Made by a program: the position numbers and the translations under genes. Shown one piece after another: positions 35,832-47,800 of a DNA stretch of 64,000 nt (position 1 is the first letter of the stretch; each line of letters opens with the position of its first letter). Where the stretch lies: assembly GCA_945643635.1 (NCBI GenBank), contig CALZFC010000268.1, forward strand, positions 2,501-66,500, in the 5' to 3' direction. Source of the DNA: Allodiplogaster sudhausi. Taxonomy: Eukaryota; Nematoda; Chromadorea; Rhabditida; Diplogasteridae. The notes below the pieces were generated by a model. That model searched no databases. It worked only from the letters and a program-made list of their open reading frames with translations, and had not been told where the DNA came from.

Positions 35832-36449
35832 CACTGTCTTTCTCGAAAAAATAATATATATATATATATATATATATAATGTTTGCGTCTTCGTTATAGA
35901 TGCGCCGAGACCCTGATGTCAGAGAGAAGCGGACTGTCCATCTCGAAGCGCCTCTTCCTCTCTGAGCGTTACAATCTGCCCGAGTTCTTCCAGCTCCTCG
36001 AGCGTGTCCTGGTAAAGCAGGCTCATTGAATGATAACCAACTGATAGTAGAGTAATGAATATTAATGATGAATATTATTTGAAAAGAAAAGACAACTAAT
36101 GATTCACCTTGCTTAACAATATTAACGGCATTAAATGTCATTATTTTGCACTTCATTCCTTAGCATTATTTAACAATATTAATTAACAGTATTTTTCACT
36201 ATTTGTTTTAGCTATATTTACTATGCTTATTTATTTACATATTTATGTCCAGATGACTACGTTTTCTTTGTTTATTTTTTATGATGAACAATCTTAACAC
36301 GATTTGTTAAAATGACGCTCTTTAGATTGCTTTTATTATTATTGCTTAGGACCTGAAGCAGCTCCAACTGGCTGAGATGGAAATGACTGGCTTCGCTGCC
36401 AAACTGTCAGATTGCACCAACCGGTTCACCTTGTCCAAGATCACCAGGT
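35041..36449 (+). pseudogene. BATH copy 2, internal deletion
   Basis: Exons 1 and 2 (35041 onward) match copy 1. Exon 3 begins in frame (VLNHSSAW, GGLRWRLGAWKGP) but after about 40 residues runs into a CT tract at 35807 that continues directly into the intron before copy 1's penultimate exon. The rest of MATH and nearly all of BTB are gone (about 1.8 kb relative to copy 1). The two last exons are preserved (35900-36011 and 36351-36449), but the final stop is lost because the sequence reads atcaccaggttgagg where copy 1 has the TGA stop. Confidence 0.85.
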
Positions 36450-36705
36450 TGAGGAGATTATTTTTGTTGCAAGCGATGATATACTTTAAAAAGTTAATTA
36501 ATTAATAATTAAACTACAGGGTAACTAAGATAATTTTATAAAAATTTCTGACCGTAATTTCAGAATTTTTTTTACACAAACATACCAAAATCAGTAATGC
36601 AAACTAGAAATCTGTAAATTGTTTTTTTTTCACAGCCACTCGGCTAAATATCAAAAAGGGCGATTTATGTCAATAAACAATGACAGGTTATAATTTTAAG
36701 AAAGG

Positions 36706-36782
36706 TTACAGGTTAGCGCATTGGTTATGTCATGCATTCAAACGCAGAGGATCACGAGTTCGAACCCCCGCTGGCTCCAAGT
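36706..36782 (+). repeat. tRNA-like sequence, copy 2 (SINE head)
   Basis: A-box-like gttagcgcattgg and B-box cgagttcgaaccccc at tRNA spacing. Acceptor stem pairing is poor, so a functional tRNA is unlikely. It matches the copy at 26226. Confidence 0.55.
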
Positions 36783-37869
36783 ACCAATAAAACGTCTGTT
36801 ACAGGCGCGCCATGATGGAGCATGCCGGTCGTCTCTAGAGGCAGGCAATGATCGAGCGGGCCAGTCGCGATTAGATGAGCATCACGGAACTGCCTTCTGT
36901 GTAAGAGCCATCGTTTGTGAGAGAGAGAGAGCCCCACTTGAGACTATTCCAGTAAATAAACATTTTTTACAAAGAATTCTGAACAAATAACAAAATCTTT
37001 TCTGCAATATTGAACGGTATTGTGGTCTTTCCGCGTTTTTTTAAACAAATATTTCACATTTCACATGATTTTTCTTTGTGGAGTTTATAATCCATTTTTG
37101 AATGGCCTGTTGTTTCTTTTTTGGGTACTGTGAATCTAAATGGTTTATTTAAATTGATTTATTCATCAGCATTATTGCCGACTACTCGTATATATCTCTT
37201 TGACAAATGTGCTTGTTTTTCATCGCATTTTTTAAACCCCGCATACGCATTATAATCACACAAGATAGCTCACTTTCTTTTACAATTATTCGAATCTTTA
37301 ATCGGAATAAATCAGTGAAGGAAAATCGTTTCTACATATTAAGTTCCAGAATTTTTACTTTGTTAATATTCACTTAGAAACACAGACTCTCTCCCTCTCT
37401 TTCTCTTCTCTCTGTCCTTCTCTCACGCTTTCTCGCTCTCTCTCTCACCCTCTGCAGCTGTCTTCTGTTCGGCTCTCTTATGGGAGTGCTCTCAGTCGAT
37501 AGTTTATCGCCAAATTCGTTTCCAATTTTGCATGCAAAAGTCCTATAGCATACCATTAGATTGTTAGGCTGACACACTATCGCTGCAAAACAATATTTAT
37601 GCATAAAACAATCTTCGTACTTCAAAAATAAAATCACTGATGTGGATACTTTAAGAAATAGCATGTAAGATGCGCGTGAGTTTCTTTTGCCGCGAAGACA
37701 ATTCAAGTTTGGCTATTTTTGATTCATCTTCATCGCCAACAACAATATTGACTGGTCTGAACAATATGGATTTGACTATTGATTGCCGGTACCAAAAATG
37801 ATTTATTGTTGATTAGAGATGAGAATATTAATTAAAGAATTGATTACGAAAGAAAGAGTTGACTAATGT
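36783..37869. other. Spacer between BATH copy 2 and acyltransferase
   Basis: AT-rich with a CT tract at 37384-37450; no exon is supported. The equivalent of most of this stretch is absent from unit 1, where the minisatellite lies. Confidence 0.5.
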
Positions 37870-38158
37870 TCAAACAAAAAATTGACCATTCTTCAAAGTG
37901 CGCAGCAAGCGACTTGTGCATGGTGCCGAGAGAAAAAGAGCGACGGAGAAGGAGAAGAAGGCGAGCGAGAGGAGGAGGATAGGACGGGGTGGCCACGATC
38001 TGTAGGGACGCTCGAAGAGAAGATGAAGGAAGGAAGAGAGCAACAGAGAGAGCAGAACGGCAAGGAGACGGGCTGTGGAGAGGAAGAGTGAAAGAGAGAA
38101 AGAGAGAAAGAGAGAGAGAGAGAGAGATGGAAATGGAGACAGAAAGAGAGGGGGAATT

Positions 38159-38203
<45 letters not shown>

Positions 38204-41200
38204 TGAGGAATGTGAAAGAATATTGTAAGAATTTATCGAAAAAATAAAAGAATCAAAAAAATATTTAAAAAAAAAGTAAAAATCTTATTTCCTTACCAGA
38301 CAGTAATTCTTCTCTGCCGCGGACAACGAGAAGAAAGACGGGCCAATGAAAAAGGTAAAGAGAGTAGGAGAGGTCGCCGAGTGCTGTGAGGAGATGGCAG
38401 GAAAGGAGCTGAACAACATTCAGCTTATGATGATTGTGAGAGAACGAGGTGTGAAGAGAAAGAGAGAGAGAGAGAGAGATAAAGAGAAAATAAGAGGCGA
38501 AAAAGTGAGAGAGAAGAATAGAAACAGAGAAATAATAATAATAATTGAAGAAAGGAGTGAAAGAGAAGGAAGAGTTTTGGTCAACGAGAGAAGGAGAGAG
38601 AGAGACAGGGAGAGAGAGAGACATGGAGAGAGACAGAGAGAGGGAGACACATTCAGAGAAAGAGAGAGACAGAGAGAGCGGCAGAGAGGCAGAGAGAGAG
38701 AGAGAGAGACAGACAGAGAGAGCAACCGATTCGTCGCTGCCGTAAGCGATGAGCTGCGCGGTCGCAAGAGTGACGACGACGCGAGTGGCGGTCTCCGGCA
38801 GAGTTATCGGCATGAAGAGTGCGAGCAGCAGCACGAGCAATGCCTGAATTATTTCTCTCTCTTTTTTTACTAATTAACTAATTAAGTCCAATAATAATTA
38901 GTAAAAAAAGAATTTGTTTATCAACATGAATAGTTTATTTTTTCACGAAACTTACACGATCTTAGAAAGCCGATAAGAAATTGCTTCTGTCTCACTTCTC
39001 TTTTCTTTTTTTTTTCGACATTTTGGTATTCTATTTTCAGTTTTTTTTATAGTCTAAATAGCGACTTAGTACCTGCCCACGGAGAATGACTTCTGGCTTC
39101 AGGCCATGACGATCGCGATCGAGTGAAGGCTGATTTGCCTCCTTTTTGCAGCCATTCGGGCGAACCTTGAAAGAGCCGCTCTGGAAGGAAACATCATCAA
39201 ATAGTATTAGTACGTTGAACTTTCCGACTCCTTTTTTTCAACAAAATTTTTACCTTTTTCTCACATCAGTAAATTTTCATACTTTCTTTCTCTTTATTTA
39301 AATTCAATCAAAAGGGCGCGAATTCAAAATCAATTTTTTTTTCTAAAATATAATTGTTCGAGAACCAAAATCTTGATTGCATCATCCGAGGAGCGACGAC
39401 TCTCGCCACCATCAGCGACGACGTCACCGATGCCGCTGAGCGCCGGCACGAAAAGAACGCCAGCGACGAACTGCCAGAGGCGCGCGAACACGAGATGGAA
39501 GGCGACGACGGGCGGCGCGGCCACAAAGTGCACGAGAGCGGATGAGACAGCTACTTAAGAGTAAGTAACTCTTTAAAAGAGCCAAAACTCGCTTGATGTT
39601 GTTTTTGGCATTTTTTGGTTGTTAGTATTCATATAAGCGCCAAATAGATTAATGAAGCCAGGTTTTTGCGATAATAGTTGCCTCAAGATGTCGAAAAAAA
39701 AATTAAAATATGCCCTTGACAGATAAAGCAGATATTGAAAAAGAAAAATGTTTGTCAACCTATAACCAGCACGAACGGGGCCGCGTAACGCGTGACGTGA
39801 CGCGTCGCGGCTGCGTGCGCTGCAAAGAGCGCGGGCGCAAGCAGATAGAACTGCGCTTCCACGCCGAGCGACCACGTGTGCGTGAAGAAGTCTTCGCCAC
39901 GAATATGCTAGGAATATATTTCGTAATTACCACCGTATGCTAGGAATATTTCATAATTATCACCGTTCACTTTATTCTTTTCTTCATTTACACCGAAAAT
40001 AACGATACCTCAATAAATGAGCTCTTCTTGAGAAGTACATCGATATTTGTGCCAAAGATTAGTGCAACAAGACCGCATCTCTGTAAACACAGTTATCATT
40101 TATAATTAATTGTCTAATTTTTTATGTGAATAAAAAAGCGTCTTCATCTTTTGAGAAATCATATAATACTGAAAATATGTTTAAAAATTATTCTAATAGT
40201 AAGACGGTAATTATTTTCTTAATAACTTTAATGAAAAAAGTTGTAAAATGACATTTTAAAAGTCTGTGTGCTCGATGTGCCAGAAAATGCTGATTCTGTA
40301 CATATCCGGATCTTTACATTTGGTTGCTTCTGCATCGACTTATTCGATGCGGTCTGATTGGCACGCGGCGTCACGCCGCGCCCATTTCTGCCATTGTTGG
40401 TGCACATCATTGTATATATATAAATATATACAGTACCGTCGTCCACGAGCCAGGGGTCGAGCGGCTTCGAATATTTTCAGTACACTTTTTGTCTTCTACG
40501 GATACGAGAAAGTGTGGTGAAGTCAAAAAAATAACTACAAAGTCTTATGAATATTTTTCGCCTAATTTTTTTAAAAATTAATTTGGCTTTTACGGCTCGA
40601 GTAGCTCGGAGCCGGCTCGAGGCCTTATCCCATGGCCCGTGGGCGGTATATAAATATAAATATAAGTATAACTATAAATATAAACGTTCCGCGGCCGGTC
40701 GAACAAGTTGACGTTCCTCGGTGATTATGATGAGGAAAGCAGCAACAACACAGTAGAGGAAGTAGAGGGGAGCGATTCGTTTGAAGCGACGAAAGTAGAA
40801 GGAGAAGGAGGAAGAGAGGGAGACGCGACGAGAGCCCTCTTCGCCAAGCAGCATCTGGGCAACCAGGAAGCCGGACAACACGAAGAAGCTGAAAGAGAGC
40901 GAGAGAGAGAGAGAGCGAGAGAGAGGGAGAGAGAGGGAGAGAGAGAGGGAGGGAGAGGAAGAGAGGAAGAGAGAAAGGATGAGAGAGAGAGTGAGATATG
41001 ATAAGAGTGTCAAAGAAGGAGAGAGGAAGACGAAAAGGGAGTTGGAGAATGCAGGAAAATTAAAAGTGATTGGAAAGAGACGCAAGAGAGAAATACATTA
41101 TTAATTATGCGAAAGAATGATTTTAGAAAAAAAGAAAATGCGGCAAAGTCGTGGAGCAGCAACTTCATTTGCAACTTTTTTCATTTATTCTTCTTTTAAT

Positions 41201-41432
41201 AGGAATCACCCATATACAATCTGAATATTCCTAGCTAGTAAACATAAAAAAAGAAGAGATAAGTAGCGTACGCGTCCACGCCCAAGTAGCCGTTCGGGGA
41301 GACATCCTGGAAGGCGTGAAAGAGGAGCACGGATAAGATGGCGACGCCACGCAAGCCTTGGAGATCGGCACGAAAACGCATCCGTTCTCGGGTGCGCCCA
41401 CGAATTCTACTATTCATGATTTTTTTTTTCAT
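37870..41432 (-). CDS. Acyltransferase 3 (nematode oac-like) membrane protein
   Basis: Membrane O-acyltransferase of the acyltransferase-3 family, which transfers acyl groups to carbohydrate or lipid acceptors; nematodes have many (oac genes). Minus-strand exons: 41432-41272, 40888-40686, 39907-39760, 39550 to about 39370, 39180-39073, 38843 to about 38715, 38383-38297 and 38072-37870. Landmarks: FRADLQGLRGVAILSVLLFH (N-terminal R.D.(Q/D)GLR motif with the catalytic-type His), FPNGYLGVD-like DVSPNGYLGVDA, FFVLSGFLVAQ, FYFRRFKRIAPLY (R.R.RI.P.Y), DFFTHTWSLGVEAQFYLL (HTWSL.VE.QFY), FHLVFARLWQFVAG (RLWQ), LGDLSYSLYLFHWPV (LG..SYSLYL.HWP) and LHLLFERPYRSW (FE.P). An exon between 40686 and 39907 was not found. 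The stop is TCA (plus strand) at 37870-37872. Assignment is strong; the substrate is unknown. Confidence 0.88.
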
Positions 41433-42472
41433 TTTTTTAATTAAAAGTGCATAATGAATATTTAGTTAATTTATTGCAGTGACGCTAGTATAAATTCTGT
41501 TAAAATTTCAAAAGAGAAGAGTGTGCGAGAAAGAATCAGTTGGCAGCACGAATGTTAGAGAAAGCTCATCTCTGAAAAATGAGCATACCCCCCCCCCACC
41601 TAGAGCTGCTACTCTAATCGATGGTCTTTATGGACGTTTCGATCGAAACCGCTGACAATGGGCCGTATGTTGGTCCCCGTAGCGTCGCTTACAAGATGAA
41701 TTCATGCCCATTGTTGGCATCAATGGCCACTTTTCCTCGAAAGACTTCCTTACGAATTTCCATTATTATGCTCATAAACCTTATTGAGCAATCTCTTCAT
41801 CGCGAACGCTGGCTGAAAGACGAAACTGTTTGGTCCTTTAGTTGTTAAAAAGTTCATGCGACTTTTCTTTTCATTTCTTTGCATTCTATGTTCTCTTTTG
41901 TTCTCTTATGTACGCGTAGAGAACGTAAATGTTTAAATATGTAAGTCCATTTCATCTTCTCGCATCCCTCTCTCTCCCCAAATTTTCCGCTTCTGTCCCC
42001 CCTCTTCTTCAAAATGGAAGCAAATGCTTCATGAAATGTTTCATTTTAAAATGAGACAACTTGATTCGCAAATTGGTTCAGGCCTTACCGATGTGAAATG
42101 TATACCTTAATTAGGTGCAGCATATCTTGCACTCTCACTACCATTCTCGACTGCAGCATTTTATATGCTTATTATACGGATAATTATGCACCGGATGCAC
42201 TAGCAAATTAGCTCCTATTGCGTCCCTTGCGCTACGTAGAGAAGTTTTCATTTTCTTTTTATTTCATTTTCCTATTCAATTTCTTCTTCTTCTTCTTTCA
42301 TTTCACTTAAGCCTCGGATAACTACTAACTAACGTAAGAATACGTAGAAGATCTCGTTCAAAATTTTAACCCTGTTTCAACAATAAGTTTATATTCTTAA
42401 ATACTTGTTAGAAATACTTTTTGCTATTTCTTAGAAAAAAAATCATCTGATGCAAAATATCTGCTCAGATCG
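41433..42472. other. Intergenic, nothing recognised
   Basis: AT-rich with a short C run at 41588-41597. No exons supported. The acyltransferase promoter is probably near 41450-41700 on the minus strand, but no motif stands out. Confidence 0.45.
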
Positions 42473-43902
42473 ATGTCGACCATACGCGCGCTTCAGCCGA
42501 TCCACGTGTGCTCTCCGGAAGATGCGAGTCTCCTCGCCATATCCGACACTGCCATTCTCTGGGCTTTTCCTCGCGCCATTCACAAGTCAAATTGGACGTT
42601 TACGCCTAAAGCGCTTCGCCTCCTTGATCAGCCTCCGGCAACGCCGTTCGGGAACACGACGACGATGAACACCAAGGCCGGCTGCTTCGTCACGCCGATC
42701 ACGGCGATGACGTCACCAACGAGCCCGAACTCTGTACGCGGACAATTTGCGCCAATGTGCCACGCGTCGTGTGCCTTGCCGTACTCGGCCACCTTCTGGC
42801 CATGGAACACCCCGAGAGCAGCCACCTTTGCCTCGCCCACCGACATCTTCTTAGCCATTGTCACACCACGCGATACAGTCAATATCATTCGCTTCACCGC
42901 GACATCTTCTCTCTTTGACACAGACGTCAGCTATTACTTCTGTCACAGTTACCAAAAGAGGAACGAGCGATTGTGCGAGCTGTCGATCGCCACTCAACTT
43001 GAGCCGGAGCCAGCGGTGGCTGATGAGGAACACTTCTGCTTCCTCACGTACGAAGAGTGGAACGGCGCAGAAAGAAGAAAGCGGGCGCGCCGTTTGCGTT
43101 TATCAGCAGATGACTATGGAAACGTCGTCGTCACTTCAAGTGAATGCTGCATCGATCGAATTGCGCGAGAGGTGGATGACGCATGTGAGAGTGCTCAAGA
43201 AGTTGAAAAATTGCTGAATTGTACGCAACGGGCGTACTTTTATGAGGGCGTCTCTTTTCGCATGGAACTTGGCGGCACCTGGCAGAAGATCATTGATAGC
43301 GAGCAGCGGAAAGATCGAGTGCTCGAGCGCATCAAGGCGATCAAGTATTATTGGACGATGGCGCACAAGTCAACAAAACTCGGTGATTCTGGCTCTTAGG
43401 ACTCAGATAAGGGTGTAGAAGACATTGAACACATGCTGACAGTGCATCTTGTGCTGCCAAACGGCAGCTTCGCTGGCTGTGTCCATCAGTCAAGCAAGTA
43501 TTCGCAATTCTTCGGCACCAATTGTGACGTCATCTCCTCGTATTGTCGACGGCGAGTCCTACTGTTTTGTGGTGGCACACTCTACATGGTGAGACATGGG
43601 TTTTTTTTTCATTTAATTTTAGCGCCTTCCGCGATGTCATGTCCAAAAGTTATTCATCTATTCAGTTCATGCAGTTCATTTTAAGTGTCAATTCGTCATT
43701 CAATGGAGAAATTAGATGTGATCGGAACAAACAAACAGAAAAAAATTCTTTGCTTTCCTAGGGTTACATCGGGAGCGGAATTCCGACTCTGGAAGAGGCA
43801 TGATTGGGGCTAATCAAAAAAATCAGACAGATCAATTTCCCCTACCGACTTGATTTCACTTCAGCCGTCCACTATTTCTCGACCGCTAACAATACAAAGT
43901 AA
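42473..43902 (+). pseudogene. Unrecognised ORF, interrupted by in-frame stops
   Basis: A 308-codon uninterrupted ORF (42473-43399), exceptional for this intron-rich window, with GC-rich third positions like real exons. The same frame continues past TAG (43397-43399) with DSDKGVEDIEHMLTVHLVL to a good donor at 43590, resumes in phase after the acceptor at 43762 (YIGSGIPTLEEA), meets TGA, and is open again to TAA at 43900-43902. The C-terminal half looks helical (VDDACESAQEVEKLL, then DRVLERIKAIKYYW). I do not recognise a family. It could be a young pseudogene, a gene with unseen small introns that skip the stops, or a readthrough gene. An acceptor-like tgctcag lies just before the start. Confidence 0.4.
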
Positions 43903-44887
43903 CGACTTTCCCCTTTTACGGCTTATTTTCGCCTTCTTACCGCGTTATTCGTTGATTTGCGTTTTGACTTCGGTCCATTTTGCATTTATTATTTTTATTC
44001 ATTTGTTCTTCACTTTGTTTTTGCTTATTCCACGCCCACGTGCCATTTTGGTGCCCGTAGATAAAGCGTATGAACTTTAAATTACTCTCACACAAGTTGC
44101 CCACTTCAGATGGTATCATGCGTAACACCAGGTTATCAATTCATTAATGATTCTCTCCAAAAAGCAGTAATATACGATTTATTTTCTGTGTAGAGAAACA
44201 CCATGCCAGAAATGCACTTGCACGTACCAGTCTAGAGGTGAATCGAGAGCAAGAAAGACTGTGTTTAATTGTTTCTACTGCTGTTCGTGAATCTTTTATT
44301 GTTTCAGTGTGTATTTCAGACGAAATAACTACAGCCCGATCAAAAGACCGTCTGGAATGAGGAAGCGACAGCGAAAGAAATAGAGAAAAGAAAGACAGTG
44401 AAATGACGAGAGACCAAGACAGTGAAAGAAAGGGAGAAAAGAACGAGAGAAAGAAATGAAGGGCCGATGCAAGGCCATCGGACCGGCCCTCTGCTGAATG
44501 AGGAAGAAAAAACAAAGAACATTGAATCAAACATAACCTGACGAAGATAGATTGAAAGTAAGTGCGAGAGGTACAGAGATACAGAGAGAGAGAGAGAAGT
44601 AGAAGATACAGAAAAGAAAAAGAGTAATGGAAAACTCTGGAAAGATTGCTCCGAGTAATAAAGTACTACAATGAGCCCATTCATTGTATTCGTGACCGGC
44701 AAAAGTACAATTGAGCGCATGACTGATTGTGAGAATTCATGGAAGAAGTAAGCAGAATAAGACGCTTTTACCTCTGCTAGAGCGGAAGGCGGTCAGTAAT
44801 TCCAAGCTTCATCTAACGGGCAAAACCATTCTTCTTCGTCTTCGTATTCCTCTCGACGTTTTACAAGGCTGCTCTGCCTCCAGCAGA
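43903..44887. other. Intergenic upstream of peroxidase 1
   Basis: GA-containing tract at 44345-44620 and otherwise AT-rich. Short ORFs only; no exon supported. Confidence 0.45.
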
Positions 44888-47800
44888 ATGCACGAAGGCA
44901 ACAGTTTTCTCTTAATTTTCGTTGTCATTACTGTACTTCTAAGCGTAAATGTTCGTGGAAGAAGCAAGTCATCAGGCAGCTACGGTAATTGTCTCTTATT
45001 AAGTTTTAATATTTTTTAATTGGTTTTTTTTATTATAAAATAAAAAGTATATTTCAACAATAATCTATGAGTACACCTCTTCAGAGAATTATGATCGCCG
45101 TCTTGACAGAATGATAGGAGAGGCGAAAGCGCGAGTGGCGGAGCGAATAAAATCGCGAATGCTTCCAGGTTTAAACAAACGTTGTTTTTTTATATAAAAA
45201 ATACAACATACTACATGTCGGTCGGTACCTGCTGAAATTAAGTGATAAATATATTTTAAAAATGTCTCTAATTAACTGGGTCTCTCTTATTTTGCTTTGC
45301 ACTTACATACATATTACGATGGTCTATATAATTTCTTTTTTTTTTTTAATATTTACATATTTGAAATATTTTTTAAGGAATGCATGTTGACAACGCGGAC
45401 GCGAGCGCACGGCGCTCGGCCTTCTCGGCCTTGGTCGTCGAGGAAGTGCTACGAGAGATGGACGGGTCAGTGAGGCTTCTTTTAAGGGAGCGAAAACTCA
45501 ATTTTGAATTCGCGCCTTTTTGCCTGCTACAAGATCGAGGATTTTGTAATTTAAAGATACTATGCGCATAAAATATTCAGAAAATGGTAATTGGTTGCTT
45601 TTGAATATATTCAAATTGCATGCGATATAGTGCAGAAAAGAATAATTCATTTGCCGACCTGTGATCTGCGTATTATTTTACTCTATTTCAGCTCGTTCGA
45701 TGACGAGGCGCTCTTGCGTGATCGATTGTGTAACCAAGAAGAGAGCAATCACTGCGGGTACGCATCAGTTATCGATCTTCTCGATTTGAATTACTTATCG
45801 ATTGATTTAAAGTTAAAATATAAAAAAAAAACAAATGGCACTTCTCCATGCTGCTACATACATATATGTTACATACATAAATATTTGTTTTCAAATAGAA
45901 AGTTAGTTGTTTACATGATATTGTCTTCTCCCGCCACTTCAATCCACCACGTCTGCATTTTACATTTGCACAACAACAATGACAAATGTGCAGAGAGCAG
46001 CTGACCCGCGCCCGCTCGCTCGACGGCACCTGTAACAATCCGCAGGATCCGTGGAGAGGCGCCGCGAATCGGCTCCTGTCTCGATTGCTGCCGGCAGAAT
46101 ATGATGATGGTATTATTATTATTTTCAAGCACTCTAATTTCTAACGTCATCTCTTTCATCCTTCAAAATAATGCTACTATATCCTGATATAAACAAAAAT
46201 AAATATATCGGTACTTATTTCAACTACTACAAAAATCGTAGACTCATATGTACATATGCTTTATACATACAAATGACGCGATTTGCGAGAGAATCGCAAG
46301 GGATCTAAAGAGCCGGGGACCCGGCAAAATTAGATTTCGCTCAAAAGCTCTTTATAATTCCTTTTTAACACGGCGAAACGAATGAAATAGGTCCGGGAGT
46401 CTGAAAACGCCATTTTGGCGAGCTGTGCGAGATTTAAAATTCGAGAACTCGGAGAGACATGCCGAGATGTCCGCACATTCGCGTTCGCCGATTCGCGCAC
46501 AATAAAGCAATATTTATAAAATTTTTACCATAAATAGAGAAGATATGGCTTTAGAAATCTGTTAAAAAAGAATTCTAAAATATTCAATTTTAGGGTCGCT
46601 GTGGCCTCTAGACTTTGGAGAGTCGTGGTTATCTTATATGGCATTTTGTCACGGGTTTTCTATCTCATTTCGTAGAGCTGAAAATTCTCTTTCGAATGAG
46701 CTATAGTGCTTCAGATATCGACGAGGTCTTTAATGTTTCGCAGTCCTTAAACCGTTGAAATTTTTCTTTTGGGGTTCGGCGCCTGCGGAGCGACGCGCAC
46801 TTTGTATGGGCGCTTCCCATGCCGAAAGTGCAAATCAATCGATAATTTGTCAAAGGGCAGCCGAATGTATTAATTTTTTTTTTTTCATTAACGGTCAAAA
46901 CGCTCGGACCATCGCGGGAATCGAACCCGGGACGTCGTGATTGCAACTCAAACACGTTCGCAATACTAGATGCCTATCCCCAGGTGGCCTGAAGACGCAT
47001 TTATTATGACGTGCCCGAACATAACCCTAAGAAATGCTGCGCAGACGCTGAACTCAACAGTTTAAGGACTAGGAAGCATTAAAGACCTCGTCGATATAAG
47101 ATCGATTAAAGACTATTGCTCATTAGAAAGAGAATTTTCAGCTCTACGAAACGAGATAGAAAACCGGTGACAAAATGCCATATAAGATAACGACGCCTCT
47201 CCAAAGTTTAGAGGCCACAGCGACTCTAAAATTGTATATTTTAAAATTCTTTTTTAACAGTGTTCTAAAGCAATATCTTCTCTATTTATGGTAAAATTTT
47301 TATAAATATTGCTTTATTTTGCGCGATTCTGCGACCGCGAATGTGAAGACATCTCGGCATGTCTCTCCGAATTCTCGAATTTTAAATCTCGCACAACTCG
47401 CCAAAATGGCGTTTTCAGACTCTCGGACCCATTTCATTCGTTTCGCCGTGTTAAAAAGTACCTATAAAGAGCTTTTGAACGAAATCTAATTTTGCAGGGT
47501 CCCCTGACATTTTGATACCTCGCAAATCGTGTCATATATTCTGATGTCTCATTGTCAGGCATTTCTAAACTTCTGCCTGCGCCCTCGCCCTGGTTGGTCA
47601 CGGCCGAGCTGCTCTCTGGCGCACCGCCGCCTCTACAAGAAGCCACGTCCACGGCTCAAGGAGCGGCAGTGGCACTCGTGCCTCTTCTGCTCCGTTTCGT
47701 CTACGAAGATCTCGTAGATCTGAGACCACTTGGTAAGGAGCTGATTTTCAAAGCATGGGAAGTGCTTGAGGCAAAATAATATAAAATACATATTTAAAAC

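Larger units (their letters stand above)
34819..38098. repeat. Duplication unit 2 (damaged BATH copy and acyltransferase end)
   Basis: Starts with gtgagagatatatgtttg as in unit 1 and carries the BATH start exons, the terminal BATH exons, the tRNA-like stretch and then the complete acyltransferase last exon. Confidence 0.8.

Noticed and set aside
42628..42921. Minus-strand ORF opposite the unrecognised 42.5-kb gene
   Set aside because: Shorter than the plus-strand frame, which has coding-like third positions and continues on both sides.
46908..46989. Functional tRNA gene on the minus strand
   Set aside because: A and B boxes are good, but acceptor and anticodon stems pair poorly and an A-tail follows, so a SINE is more likely.
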